NCBI GenBank assembly: GCA_045605145.1
Contig: JAZUPH010000012.1
Coordinates: forward strand, 1 to 44,613
From: CAMNAO01 sp045605145
Lineage (GTDB): Bacteria > Bacillota > Clostridia > Oscillospirales > Oscillospiraceae
Reading direction: 5' to 3'
DNA: 44,613 nucleotides
How positions within the stretch are numbered: position 1 is the first letter of the stretch; each line of letters opens with the position of its first letter. The notes below the pieces were generated by a model. It was not told the origin of the DNA. It saw nothing but the letters and a program-made list of their open reading frames with translations, and made no database searches. The position numbers and the translations under genes were made by a program. Shown here in pieces: positions 7,396-16,122 of the stretch.

Positions 7396-10170
7396 TTAAT
7401 ACTCTTCGTCGTAGTCTTCGTCCGGGTCATAATCGTCGGCGAGCATATCGATCTGAGTATTCTGCGCCGGTGCGGTACCGTTTACATAGCGCATCTCCTG
7501 CCACTCACTCTTTGTAATGAGCATCTGGCGGGGCTTGGAGCCTTCAAAGGGTCCGACGATATGCAGCTCTTCCATCTGGTCCACAAGACGGGCCGCCCTG
7601 GCATAGCCGAGTTTCAACCTGCGCTGCAGCATGGAAACGGAGGCCTGACCGGTTTCAAAGATCACATCCACCGCCTGGGGCAAAAGCTCATCATAATCGG
7701 CAAACTTATCCTCAACGGTTTCCGCTTTCTTTCCGCTATCTGCGGCCTTGCCGGCAGCTGCCATGTCGATCTGGCGTATTACATCGTCAGAATAGTCCGC
7801 CTCACTGCAGGACTTGATAAAGTCCACAATATTCTCCCGCTCTTCATCGGAGACCCATGTGCCCTGAATTCGCTGGGGCTTGGACGATCCGATAGGCGCA
7901 TACAGCATATCGCCGTTGCCCATAAGCTTGTCGGCGTTGCCGCCGGCATCCAGGATGATGCGCGACTCAAGGGCGGAGGATACCTTAAACGCAATGCGGG
8001 AGGGAATGTTTGCCTTCATAAGGCCGGTGATGATGTCGGCACGGGGGCTCTGGGTGGCGATGACAAGGTGGATGCCCGCGGCGCGGCCCATCTGGGCAAT
8101 GCGGCAGATGGATTCCTCAACCTCTTTGGCGGCAACCAGCATAAGGTCAGCCAGCTCGTCAATGACGATGACGATTTGGGGCAGGGTCTGCATATCAAGA
8201 GCGGCGGCGGCCAGCTTGTTATAAACCTGAATCTCTCTTGCGCCTGCATCAGCGAACATTGCGTAGCGCTTCATCATCTCGGAAACGGCCCACTGGAGAG
8301 CACCGGCAGCCTTCTTCGCCTCGGTAACGACAGGGACGAGCAGGTGTGGGATGCCCATATATACCTTGAACTCCACCATCTTGGGGTCGATCATGATGAA
8401 TTTGACTTCATCCGGCGTTGCCTTATAGAGAATACTGAGAATCAGCGAGTTGAGGCAGACGGACTTACCCGAACCGGTGGTGCCGGCAACGAGAAGGTGG
8501 GGCAGCTTGGCAATGTTGCCCACGACAGCCTCACCGCCGATGTTCTTGCCGATGGCGAAGGTCAGCTTGGAGGATGCGTTCTTAAACTCGGAACTGTCAA
8601 TTAGGTCGCGTAGATATACGGTGCTGACCAACTTATTGGGAACCTCGATTCCCACGGTGGACAGCCTGTTGGGGATAGCCGCGATGCGTACGCCGGCAGA
8701 GCCCAGCGCAAGGGCAATATCGTCAGCAAGGCCGGTAAGGCGGTTGAGTCTTACGCCAACCTCAAGCTCCAGCTCATAGCGGGTGACGGAGGGGCCGTGG
8801 ATGATATTATTAATTTTGGAATTGATGCCGAAAGAGGCCAAGGTAGTCTCAAGACGCTCTTTGGTAAGGCGCACCTCTTCCCTGCTGTCCATCTGGGTGC
8901 CGGGCGCACCCTGTGACAGAAGCTCAAGACCAGGGAAGCGGTAGGCAAAGGGAATATCCTGCAGCTCCTCATCGGGGGGTGTAAATGTATCCTCAACCGG
9001 TACTGACTTAGATTTGCTGCGACGCTTTTTGGGGGCGTCGAGAATAAGTTCCGGCTCATCAATGATGGGCTCAACCACGATCTCCGGCGCTTTAGCGGTT
9101 TCAGCCGCGGTGTCAAACAGTTCCTGCGCCACATCAACTATGTCAATGCCGGGCTCAAGGCGGCTGGCCTCAATAATTTTTGTCGCCTCCTGCACTGGGT
9201 AATCAAGGTCACCCACATCGGCAAGGAACTCGTCCGGGGACTTAACGCGGGACTTGTTTCTGAATGTGCCCGCCTTCAACGGTGTATCGGACGGCGGGAC
9301 ATCGTCAAGGGGAAGGTCAAAGTCCGCTGCCTTCACACTTGCCGCACGGGTCGGTTTGGGAGCAGGTGTGGCAGGCACCGCGGGCGCGGCAGGCTCAGCC
9401 GGCTGCTCGGACGCCTTCCTGCGGGGTGACTGCTGCTTCGCAGGGGTGACTGCAGGCACATCGTCATAATCGTCCGGATCATAAGGGATGCGCTCTCTCG
9501 ATTTGAGAACGGATATAAGCGTAGAAATGAACGGGCCGAGAGCCGCCCAGGTAAGGAAGGCCGTGACAACGAAGAACAGAATCGCAGCGCCGGCCTTGCT
9601 GAACATATAGGTGAACAGAAGGCACACACCGCCGCCTATAATGCCGCCGTTGGTGCAGGCCCTGCCATCGCTCCAAAGCTGGGCAAACCAGCCGTCGGCG
9701 AGGATGATCTTGCCGGTCTCATCACGCACGGTGTCAAGATTGGCGAACAGGTGGAAAATGCTTGCAATAAACAGAGGAAGCAGAAGGGCGCATACGAAGC
9801 GGAAGCGGATAGGACGCCCGTGGTGGAAGAAAAGGATAACGGCGCCCAGGACAAGGACAACAGGGACAAAATAGTAGCCCCAACCGATCATTCCGCCGAA
9901 TAATCCGCGCATTGCCTTGATTATAACACCCTCGCTGCCAAGGCAGCCAAGCATGGTGAAAATAGCAAGCAACAGACAGATAAGGGCGCCCAGTTCGCGC
10001 CGATAGGGCCGCTGCTGGGCCATGGCGCCGGAAGGCGTCCTTGTTGTGGATTTATTGGAGCCGGTTTTTGACGCAGAAGTCTTGGCAGCACCGCCGCTCT
10101 TGGAAGCGGCAGAGTTTTTGCTGCTTTTTGCGGTATTGCTTTTGCCAGATCCGGTTTTCCCAGCGGCCAT
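7396..10170 (-). CDS. ftsK: FtsK/SpoIIIE-family DNA translocase
   Basis: This 924-residue membrane-anchored motor pumps chromosomal DNA across the division or sporulation septum. It opens with a Ser/Ala/Lys-rich tail (about 1-55), followed by four predicted membrane helices (about 60-215), a proline- and acid-rich linker (about 230-420), and then the RecA-like motor. Walker A is GTTGSGKS near residue 560 and Walker B is VIVIDELADL near 667. The C-terminal gamma winged helix (about 815-885, with RRLKLGYARAARLVDQ) is the part that reads orienting sequences. AGGAGG lies just before the ATG. It follows the UppP-like gene by 32 bases and is probably cotranscribed with it. The sequence does not tell whether it acts in division or sporulation, because the two paralogues look alike. 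Confidence 0.95.
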   Translation of the reverse strand: MAAGKTGSGKSNTAKSSKNSAASKSGGAAKTSASKTGSNKSTTRTPSGAMAQQRPYRRELGALICLLLAIFTMLGCLGSEGVIIKAMRGLFGGMIGWGYYFVPVVLVLGAVILFFHHGRPIRFRFVCALLLPLFIASIFHLFANLDTVRDETGKIILADGWFAQLWSDGRACTNGGIIGGGVCLLFTYMFSKAGAAILFFVVTAFLTWAALGPFISTLISVLKSRERIPYDPDDYDDVPAVTPAKQQSPRRKASEQPAEPAAPAVPATPAPKPTRAASVKAADFDLPLDDVPPSDTPLKAGTFRNKSRVKSPDEFLADVGDLDYPVQEATKIIEASRLEPGIDIVDVAQELFDTAAETAKAPEIVVEPIIDEPELILDAPKKRRSKSKSVPVEDTFTPPDEELQDIPFAYRFPGLELLSQGAPGTQMDSREEVRLTKERLETTLASFGINSKINNIIHGPSVTRYELELEVGVRLNRLTGLADDIALALGSAGVRIAAIPNRLSTVGIEVPNKLVSTVYLRDLIDSSEFKNASSKLTFAIGKNIGGEAVVGNIAKLPHLLVAGTTGSGKSVCLNSLILSILYKATPDEVKFIMIDPKMVEFKVYMGIPHLLVPVVTEAKKAAGALQWAVSEMMKRYAMFADAGAREIQVYNKLAAAALDMQTLPQIVIVIDELADLMLVAAKEVEESICRIAQMGRAAGIHLVIATQSPRADIITGLMKANIPSRIAFKVSSALESRIILDAGGNADKLMGNGDMLYAPIGSSKPQRIQGTWVSDEERENIVDFIKSCSEADYSDDVIRQIDMAAAGKAADSGKKAETVEDKFADYDELLPQAVDVIFETGQASVSMLQRRLKLGYARAARLVDQMEELHIVGPFEGSKPRQMLITKSEWQEMRYVNGTAPAQNTQIDMLADDYDPDEDYDEEY

Positions 10171-10202
10171 ACAGCGTTCCTCCTGTTGCGGTTAGTAGAT
10201 TA

Positions 10203-11036
10203 TCACATGAATATCGACAGTATCAGGGTGACAGTGCCGACAGCAAGCATATACAAAGACACATTAATAAGCTGTTTACGCTCCGTTATGTATTTGAAGA
10301 GCAGGATGCAAATGTAGCTGACAACAAAGGTAACTGCCGCGCTGCCTAAATACATCCAGATAAGCGACCAGTCAACGCCGGCATTGAGTGAACCAAGCAG
10401 TCCGATAACGCCGGAGAGAAGATAAACAGGCGCCATGATGAAATAGGAAAAACGGACTGCGTTGGTATGTCTGAAATCACTGGTCACGCACAGTGCATAG
10501 GCCGTGGCAAAAATGCTCATACCCGGCAGGGCGGATACGGCAACACCAAGACCGATAAGGATCGCGGTGCCCATGGACATACTTTTGGAACTTCTCTTCC
10601 CTTCCTGTATCTGGAAGGTAGCCCAGAGGATAACACCGGTAAGCAGCATGGACAGCGCAGTAAAAGTGGTGTTGTTATAGAGTTTTGTAACAGAGTCGGA
10701 GAACAGAAGAGGAACAAGCAGCGGTACGATGCACACGCAGACCATGGCAGCGGTACGCACATTCTGGGGCAGGCGCTCAGTATTGCGGTCACGAACGGGC
10801 ATCCTGGAATAAGCGATAGTCTCACGGATTATAGCAAAAAACTCACGCCCATAGATGACCATAATTGCGCCAAAGGCCGCAAGATGCATGAAAGCCTCAA
10901 ATATGGCATGATTCTCTCTGGCGTACCCGAGTCCGAAAAGGTTGACCAGGATGGACATATGGCCCGAAACAGAAACAGGCAGGAAACGGCAAATACCCTG
11001 TACAAAACCAACAAACAGGGCGGTAAGCCATACCAT
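10203..11036 (-). CDS. Divergent UppP/BacA-like membrane protein, probably not catalytic
   Basis: This 277-residue polytopic membrane protein has the overall form of undecaprenyl-diphosphatase (UppP/BacA), which recycles the lipid carrier of cell wall synthesis. The two signature regions are recognisable but altered. FVQGICRFLPVSVSGHM (11-27) replaces the usual E-G-x-T-E-F-L-P-x-S-S-S-G-H, with Gln13 and Arg17 where the family has two key glutamates; His26 is kept. ALPGMSIFAT (169-178) replaces P-G-x-S-R-S-G, with Ile175 in place of the key arginine. Phosphatase activity is therefore doubtful. I chose the ATG at 11036 because AAGGAGG lies about 9 bases before it; the longer frame would translate the ribosome binding site. 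It precedes ftsK by 32 bases, so a role at the septum or envelope is possible (inference). Confidence 0.78.
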   Translation of the reverse strand: MVWLTALFVGFVQGICRFLPVSVSGHMSILVNLFGLGYARENHAIFEAFMHLAAFGAIMVIYGREFFAIIRETIAYSRMPVRDRNTERLPQNVRTAAMVCVCIVPLLVPLLFSDSVTKLYNNTTFTALSMLLTGVILWATFQIQEGKRSSKSMSMGTAILIGLGVAVSALPGMSIFATAYALCVTSDFRHTNAVRFSYFIMAPVYLLSGVIGLLGSLNAGVDWSLIWMYLGSAAVTFVVSYICILLFKYITERKQLINVSLYMLAVGTVTLILSIFM

Positions 11037-11134
11037 ATCTCCATTCCTCCTTCCATTACAGAAAATTAACAGTACATAATATGATACCATATATGCGCCG
11101 CTTTTTCCAGTACTAATTTACATAATTATTGCAA

Positions 11135-11163
11135 AAAGATGGGGCTGTTACCGCCCCATCTTT
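11135..11163 (-). terminator. Terminator after the M18 aminopeptidase gene
   Basis: AAAGATGGGGC (11135-11145) pairs with GCCCCATCTTT (11153-11163). On the - strand the stem is followed by a T-run (TTTTTGC). It closes the prfA-tsaC-coaE-aminopeptidase group. Confidence 0.85.
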
Positions 11164-11174
11164 CCGTTTCCGGC

Positions 11175-12557
11175 TCAGTTATTGTAAAAAGCCTTCATTC
11201 CCTTGTAGGTCATGTAGCAATCCAGCTTGCTTACCACCTCAAAGGGTGAATGCATGGAGATGACCGGCACGCCGGCATCCACAGTCTCGATATTGCGCTT
11301 GGCCATGTACTTTGCAACAGTGCCGCCGCCGCCCTGATCGACCTTGCCCAGCTCGCCTGTCTGCCAGATGACGCCCTCTTTATTAAAGATGGCGCGCAGC
11401 TTGCCAACGAACTCAGCCGATGCATCGCTGGAGCCACTCTTGCCGCGGGAACCGGTGAACTTGCAGATACCGATACCGTAGTTGAGCTTGGTGTTGTTCT
11501 TTCTGTCGGAGACCTCGGGATAATTGGGGTCGAAGGCGTTGGTAACGTCCGCTGAGATGCAGGCGGAATTGGCAAAGCAGTGATACACATTGGTGCCGGA
11601 GGGGCCGCAAAGATCCAGAATGAAGCACTCAAAAGCCTCAGACTGCATTCCGCTCACGCCCTCAGAGCCGATCTCTTCCTTGTCGGCAAGGATACAGACA
11701 GCAGTTTTCGCGGGCATCTCGGTCTCAAAGATCGCCGCCAGCTCGGCATAGGCGCAGACACGGTCATCATGTCCGTAGCCGCCGATGAGGGAGCGGTCAA
11801 GACCAACATCGCGGGGATCATAGGCGGGAACAGCCTCCAGCTCGGCAGAGAGGAAATCCTCTTCGGTAATGCCGTACTTCTCGTAAAGGAGCTTGAGAAC
11901 GGCATACTTGACCCTGTCCTTACCCTCGTCACCCTTTACAGGCAGAGTTCCGACCATGATGTTCAAACCCTCACCACTGTGGGCATCACCAAGGGGCTTG
12001 CTGCTCTGGTCCTTGGCCAGATGGGGCAGCAGGTCGGAAATATACAGAACGGGATCGGCAGGATCGGCGCCGATCTTCACCTCAACAACGCTCTCATCCT
12101 TGAGAACAACAACGCCATGAAGCTCAAGAGGTGTGGCGACCCACTGGTACTTACGGATGCCGCCGTAGTAATGGGTGTCCAGATAGGCGACATTGTCACT
12201 TTCATACAGGGGCACCTGCTTGATATCAAGGCGGGGAGAGTCGATATGTGCGGCGGCAATATTGGTACCCGCGCTCATAGGCTCGGTACCGATAACGGCC
12301 AGCAGCAGCATCTTGCCGCAGACATTGCGGTAAACCTTGTCGCCCGGCTTGAGGACATCGCCGGCATTCAGGGGCTTGAAGCCAATAGCCTCGGCCTGCT
12401 TAATGGCGGTGGTGACAGCCTCACGCTCGGTCTTGGATGCGCCAAGATATGCCTTGTACGCATCGCAGTAACGCTCAGCCGCGGCAAGCTCCGCCTCATC
12501 AAGGGCGTCAAAAACATTCTTCTGGCTGTAAAACAGCTTTTCTCTCAGGTCGCTCAT
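11175..12557 (-). CDS. M18-family aminopeptidase
   Basis: This 460-residue cytoplasmic metallopeptidase removes N-terminal residues from peptides, often acidic ones in this family. Sequence features are AAHIDSPRLD (His104 and Asp106, first metal ligand region), YGHDDRVCAY, DKEEIGSEG (the catalytic and metal-binding glutamates) and the C-terminal MHSPFEVVS histidine. AGGAGG lies before the ATG at 12557. The coaE stop overlaps this start as ATGA, so translation is probably coupled. A terminator follows directly. The length fits the M18 family; the exact substrate preference cannot be read. Confidence 0.92.
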   Translation of the reverse strand: MSDLREKLFYSQKNVFDALDEAELAAAERYCDAYKAYLGASKTEREAVTTAIKQAEAIGFKPLNAGDVLKPGDKVYRNVCGKMLLLAVIGTEPMSAGTNIAAAHIDSPRLDIKQVPLYESDNVAYLDTHYYGGIRKYQWVATPLELHGVVVLKDESVVEVKIGADPADPVLYISDLLPHLAKDQSSKPLGDAHSGEGLNIMVGTLPVKGDEGKDRVKYAVLKLLYEKYGITEEDFLSAELEAVPAYDPRDVGLDRSLIGGYGHDDRVCAYAELAAIFETEMPAKTAVCILADKEEIGSEGVSGMQSEAFECFILDLCGPSGTNVYHCFANSACISADVTNAFDPNYPEVSDRKNNTKLNYGIGICKFTGSRGKSGSSDASAEFVGKLRAIFNKEGVIWQTGELGKVDQGGGGTVAKYMAKRNIETVDAGVPVISMHSPFEVVSKLDCYMTYKGMKAFYNN

Positions 12558-13144
12558 TTATTTTCCTCCTTAAGCTGCCGGAAAAGGCCGGCGCATAATT
12601 CACTGAATTGTTCCGCGCTGTCAAAATCATTGACAATACACATATCGCAGTTTTCACGGTAGTAACTGTCCGGCTTCTGTGCGTCCACACGCATACAGGC
12701 ACGCTCAATGTCAATGCCGTCCCGTTCCATAATGCGGCGGATGCGCGCCTCTTTCGGGGCAAGCACAGCAACGGTTAGATCACAGATCTGAGCAAGGCCG
12801 CCGCTTATAAGCTCGACCGCGTCAATGGCGGCATCAGCCCCCTCAGCAAGGGCCGAGAGTATATCCAGCACCTCACTGCGGACGGCGCTGTGGCTTATAC
12901 CATTGAGCTGTCTGAGCCGATCCTCATCGGAAAAGACAATAGCAGCGAGCCTTTTCCTGTCAACAACGCCATTGTCACAGGCATCAGGAAAGGCCAAGGC
13001 GAGCTGCTCATTAAGCGGCTTTGACTCAGCCAGAAGGCGGTGATACACCGCGTCACAGTCGATAACCGCAAAACCGATGTCGCGCAGGCACATCAATGCG
13101 CTTGTCTTTCCGGCACCTGTGGGGCCTGTCAGTCCAATAATCAT
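12554..13144 (-). CDS. coaE: Dephospho-CoA kinase
   Basis: This 196-residue P-loop kinase phosphorylates the 3' hydroxyl of dephospho-CoA, the last step of coenzyme A synthesis. The P-loop is GPTGAGKT at 7-14. The CoA-binding part and lid follow (IDCDAVYHRLL, then RRIMERDGID). I chose the ATG at 13144 because it lies 1 base after the tsaC stop and is the first residue of the family's N-terminal strand MIIGLTG; the longer frame overlaps tsaC. No strong ribosome binding site is visible, so coupling to tsaC is likely. Its own stop overlaps the aminopeptidase start. The window also holds coaX, the first enzyme of the same pathway, about 29 kb away. Confidence 0.95.
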   Translation of the reverse strand: MIIGLTGPTGAGKTSALMCLRDIGFAVIDCDAVYHRLLAESKPLNEQLALAFPDACDNGVVDRKRLAAIVFSDEDRLRQLNGISHSAVRSEVLDILSALAEGADAAIDAVELISGGLAQICDLTVAVLAPKEARIRRIMERDGIDIERACMRVDAQKPDSYYRENCDMCIVNDFDSAEQFSELCAGLFRQLKEENK

Positions 13145-13145
13145 A

Positions 13146-13781
13146 TCAGTACCCGTAACGCGCAAGCACGGCGCGTATCCTCTCTTCCTCCAATCCGCCA
13201 TGGCGCAGAACACTAGCGGGTTTGCTTGTAAGATCAACTATCGTGGACGCAACGCCGACCTGGCACCGTCCGCCGTCAACCACACACTGAATACTGCCGT
13301 CAAAGTAATCCAGCACTTCCCCGGCGGATACCGGGCTGGGCTGTCCGGAATAGTTTGCCGATGGCGCGGCAAGCGCCTGTCCGGTAAGCTCAATTATCCG
13401 CAAAGTTGCGGCATGATCGGGGCTGCGCACACCAACCGTATCGCCGCCGGCTGTGACAATATCGGGTACGCAGGCGTTTTTCCTAAGTATCATGGTCAAT
13501 GGGCCGGGCCAGAAGGCCTCGGCAAGGGCGTATGCCGCTTCAGGAACATCAGTGCACAGGCTCTCAACCTGCTGCATTGACGACACAAGAAGGCTTATCG
13601 GCTTTGTGTCGGGTCTGCCCTTAACTTCATATATGCGCTCCACCGCCGCCTCATCTGTGGCAATGGCCGCAAGTCCGTACACCGTCTCGGTGGGAACGGC
13701 AACCAGCCCGCCATCACGCAGGAAATTTGCCGCGACCCCGGCGCTCTGCGGCTCCGACGCGCTGATTACAAGAGTTTTCAC
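13146..13781 (-). CDS. tsaC: L-threonylcarbamoyladenylate synthase (YrdC/Sua5 family)
   Basis: This 211-residue protein makes threonylcarbamoyl-AMP from threonine, bicarbonate and ATP for the t6A37 modification of tRNAs that read ANN codons. The YrdC-fold signature is PTETVYGL at 30-37, with KGRPDTKPISLLV following. The length matches the short TsaC form rather than the longer Sua5 with an extra domain. The start is GTG at 13781, overlapping the prfA stop (GTGA); a GGGGAGGGG ribosome binding site lies a few bases upstream. The partner genes tsaB, tsaD and tsaE are not in the window. Pairing of prfA and this gene is common in Firmicutes. Confidence 0.95.
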   Translation of the reverse strand: MKTLVISASEPQSAGVAANFLRDGGLVAVPTETVYGLAAIATDEAAVERIYEVKGRPDTKPISLLVSSMQQVESLCTDVPEAAYALAEAFWPGPLTMILRKNACVPDIVTAGGDTVGVRSPDHAATLRIIELTGQALAAPSANYSGQPSPVSAGEVLDYFDGSIQCVVDGGRCQVGVASTIVDLTSKPASVLRHGGLEEERIRAVLARYGY

Positions 13782-14857
13782 ACTATCCCCTCCCCGGAGG
13801 AATTTGCCAGCTTTTCCGCCCTGTCAGCGGAGGTAAGGGCGTCAATTATCGTATCAAGGTCTCCGTTCATAACAGCGTCGATCTTATAAAGCGTCAGGCC
13901 GATGCGGTGATCGGTGACGCGGCCCTGTGGAAAATTGTATGTCCTGATCCGCTCAGAGCGGTCGCCGGTACCCACCTGGCTCTTCCGCTCGGCGGCGATG
14001 GTGTCGGCCTGCTTCCTGCGCTCAAGCTCATAAAGGCGGGAGGCCAGTATTTTCAGCGCACGGTCCTTGTTCTTATACTGGCTGCGCTCATCCTGGCACT
14101 CAACCACAAGCCCCGTGGGCAGGTGGGTGACGCGGATCGCACTTTCGGTTTTGTTTACCTTCTGCCCGCCGGCGCCGGATGAGCGGAAGGTGTCGATCTG
14201 AACCTCATTAAGATCAAGGCGGAAATCAACCTCATCCGCCTCAAGCAGGACAGCAACAGTGCAGGTCGAGGTGTGGATACGCCCGGAGGTTTCCGTTTCC
14301 GGCACCCGCTGCACACGGTGTACGCCGCTTTCATACTTGAAGCGGGCATAGGCACCCCTGCCCGAAACCATAAAGCTAACCTCTTTTATGCCGCCAAGCT
14401 CAGTTTCGTTGATATTTGCAAGCTCCACAGTATAGCCGTGGGACTGGGCGTACATACAGTACATGCGGTAAAGGGAATTTGCAAACAGCGCCGCCTCTTC
14501 CCCGCCGGCGCCGCCGCGAATTTCAACAATGGCGTTCTTTTCATCGTTGGGGTCGCCGGGCAGCAGGAGGATAAACTGCTCCCGAAGCTGTGCCATCTTT
14601 TGGTTGGCGGCCTCCAGCTCTTCCTGGGCAAAGTCGCCGAGCTCAGGATCGTTCAGTAGTGCCTGTGCCTCCTGCGCCTCATACTGCGCCGCTAAAAAGG
14701 CGCGATATGCCATGGCCGCCGGCTCAAGCTCACTCTGCTCTTTGATGATCTGGGTATAGAGGGCGGGATCCTGATACACAGCGTTATCGACAAGGCGAGC
14801 CTCATTAACTGAATATTTATTTTCAATCGCCGCAAGGCGTGAGAGAGTAATATCCAT
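13778..14857 (-). CDS. prfA: Peptide chain release factor 1
   Basis: This 359-residue factor ends translation at UAA and UAG codons. The GGQ peptidyl-tRNA hydrolysis motif is in SSGAGGQKVNKTES near residue 229. The stop-codon recognition tripeptide is P-E-T in RVPETETSGRIH, matching the P-x-T pattern of RF1 rather than the S-P-F of RF2. The N-terminal helical domain and total length are normal. It is the first gene of an overlapping or nearly overlapping group with tsaC, coaE and the M18 aminopeptidase. A consensus-like promoter lies 34 bases upstream. The ribosome binding site (AGGTG) is modest. The methyltransferase PrmC, often next to prfA, is absent. Confidence 0.97.
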   Translation of the reverse strand: MDITLSRLAAIENKYSVNEARLVDNAVYQDPALYTQIIKEQSELEPAAMAYRAFLAAQYEAQEAQALLNDPELGDFAQEELEAANQKMAQLREQFILLLPGDPNDEKNAIVEIRGGAGGEEAALFANSLYRMYCMYAQSHGYTVELANINETELGGIKEVSFMVSGRGAYARFKYESGVHRVQRVPETETSGRIHTSTCTVAVLLEADEVDFRLDLNEVQIDTFRSSGAGGQKVNKTESAIRVTHLPTGLVVECQDERSQYKNKDRALKILASRLYELERRKQADTIAAERKSQVGTGDRSERIRTYNFPQGRVTDHRIGLTLYKIDAVMNGDLDTIIDALTSADRAEKLANSSGEGIV

Positions 14858-14890
14858 TGCGCACCTGCAAATCGTTTTATAGCACAGTAC

Positions 14891-14919
14891 ATTTTAGCAC
14901 AGACGGATTCTTTTGTAAA
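14891..14919 (-). promoter_or_regulatory. Promoter of the prfA group
   Basis: Reading the - strand, TTTACA (14914-14919) and TAAAAT (14891-14896) are 17 bp apart. The -35 overlaps a short palindrome CTTTTGT-AA-ACAAAAG at 14910-14925. Confidence 0.7.
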
Positions 14920-14942
14920 CAAAAGAGCCCTAAAACGCAGAA

Positions 14943-14970
14943 ATGGGGCCGCAGGTGAGTGCGGCCCCAT
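14943..14970 (-). terminator. GC-rich hairpin after the DUF4349-type gene
   Basis: An 11-bp stem (14943-14953 with 14960-14970, ATGGGGCCGCA) has a 6-base loop. On the - strand TTTCTGCGTTTTAG follows, a broken T-tract. It sits between this gene and the prfA promoter. Confidence 0.65.
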
Positions 14971-15002
14971 GGGTGTCATGCGGGAATATTCTTAATTACA
15001 GA

Positions 15003-16043
15003 TCAGCGGTTGTTTTTACCGTCGCCGGATGTGGGGTCGATCCCACTGTTGTAAGGCGGTGTGCCGTACAATCTGGCATCGCGGCGCTTAATAATAAAGC
15101 GAACCACGAAGACTATAAGCACAACCACAGCGGCAAGCAGGAGAAGAACAGGCAGGGAGACCACAAACCACATAAACAGGTCTTTGAAGAACTCGCCAAT
15201 GCCGGTGAGGCTGTCTTTCACACCGGTGAGCATCTGCTGCCAGTAAGTCTCGGTAACCTGAGGTGTCACGCGAATGACGGCAACCTCATTGATGTAGAGG
15301 TAAAGAGTGCTGTAATCAACACTGTTCTGCCAGTTCTTAAGGCGGGAGGTAAGGGAATCAATGCTGTACTGCACGTCGCTGAGTCGGGATTCGATGTAGA
15401 TCATCTCCTCAACCGTGTCAGCCATTGCCAGCATTTCAATAAGCCGCTCCGCCTCGGCCTCGTAGGCGTCAAGTCGTGATTGCGTATCGTAGTATTGTGT
15501 GGTAATATTGTCAGTGTAGGTCTCCAGTGAAGTGACATAGCCAAGGGCGTCAAGACCGCCGCTGACCGCCGCAAACTGCTCGGCAGGTACGCGGATGGTG
15601 AAGTTTGCGCTACGGTAGGTCTGGTGATTGTAATATGTGCTGGTGTAGCCCGCGCCGCTTATGTAGGAGCTTTCCATAAAGCCGCCGCATTGCTCAACCA
15701 TTTGGTAGACCTGCTCAACAGAGGCGTCAAACTCAGTGGTCTCTACAAAGGCATTTGCGGAATAGATGATCTTTTCTGCAAGGCTGGGCTGGGTCTGACC
15801 GGTCGCCACGATGCTGCCGGATTCCATGGTTGCCCCGGGCGCCACGGCTTCGATCTCCGCCGCATCCTCCATCACCACAAAGTCCTCATACTTGCCGGTG
15901 CCGCCGGACGCGCTGCCGGAGGTGGTAGTACCCGTGGCGTTGTCATAGGCCTCACTTGATGCGCCGCAGGAGCACAGCGCCATAACAAAGACGACCGCGA
16001 GGATAATGCTGAAAATTTTGAGTGTAAGTGAATTCTTTTTCAT
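15003..16043 (-). CDS. DUF4349-type lipoprotein
   Basis: This 346-residue protein is a predicted lipoprotein of unknown function. Its N-terminus is a signal peptide ending in a lipobox-like sequence (MALCSC), with Cys26 or Cys28 as the likely lipidated residue. A Ser/Thr/Gly-rich linker follows, then a domain of the DUF4349 type (for example SVEQVYQMVEQCGGFMESS and FTIRVPAEQF), with a helical hairpin in the middle (about 190-240). The C-terminus has a membrane helix followed by FIIKRRDA. This double anchoring is usual for the family. I chose the ATG at 16043 because GGGGGA lies just upstream; the longer frame runs into the divergent gene. It has its own promoter and stands alone. Confidence 0.82.
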   Translation of the reverse strand: MKKNSLTLKIFSIILAVVFVMALCSCGASSEAYDNATGTTTSGSASGGTGKYEDFVVMEDAAEIEAVAPGATMESGSIVATGQTQPSLAEKIIYSANAFVETTEFDASVEQVYQMVEQCGGFMESSYISGAGYTSTYYNHQTYRSANFTIRVPAEQFAAVSGGLDALGYVTSLETYTDNITTQYYDTQSRLDAYEAEAERLIEMLAMADTVEEMIYIESRLSDVQYSIDSLTSRLKNWQNSVDYSTLYLYINEVAVIRVTPQVTETYWQQMLTGVKDSLTGIGEFFKDLFMWFVVSLPVLLLLAAVVVLIVFVVRFIIKRRDARLYGTPPYNSGIDPTSGDGKNNR

Positions 16044-16075
16044 GTAGGTATCCCCCTTTCGCTCATTATGACGAA

Positions 16076-16105
16076 AGTGTAACATATTTGTTCCATATAT
16101 TTCAA
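16076..16105 (-). promoter_or_regulatory. Promoter of the DUF4349-type lipoprotein gene
   Basis: Reading the - strand, TTGAAA (16100-16105) and TACACT (16076-16081) are 18 bp apart, 32 bases before the ATG. It lies in the short divergent region shared with the gene at 16123. Confidence 0.55.
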
Positions 16106-16122
16106 CAATAAAGCAGGTAATT

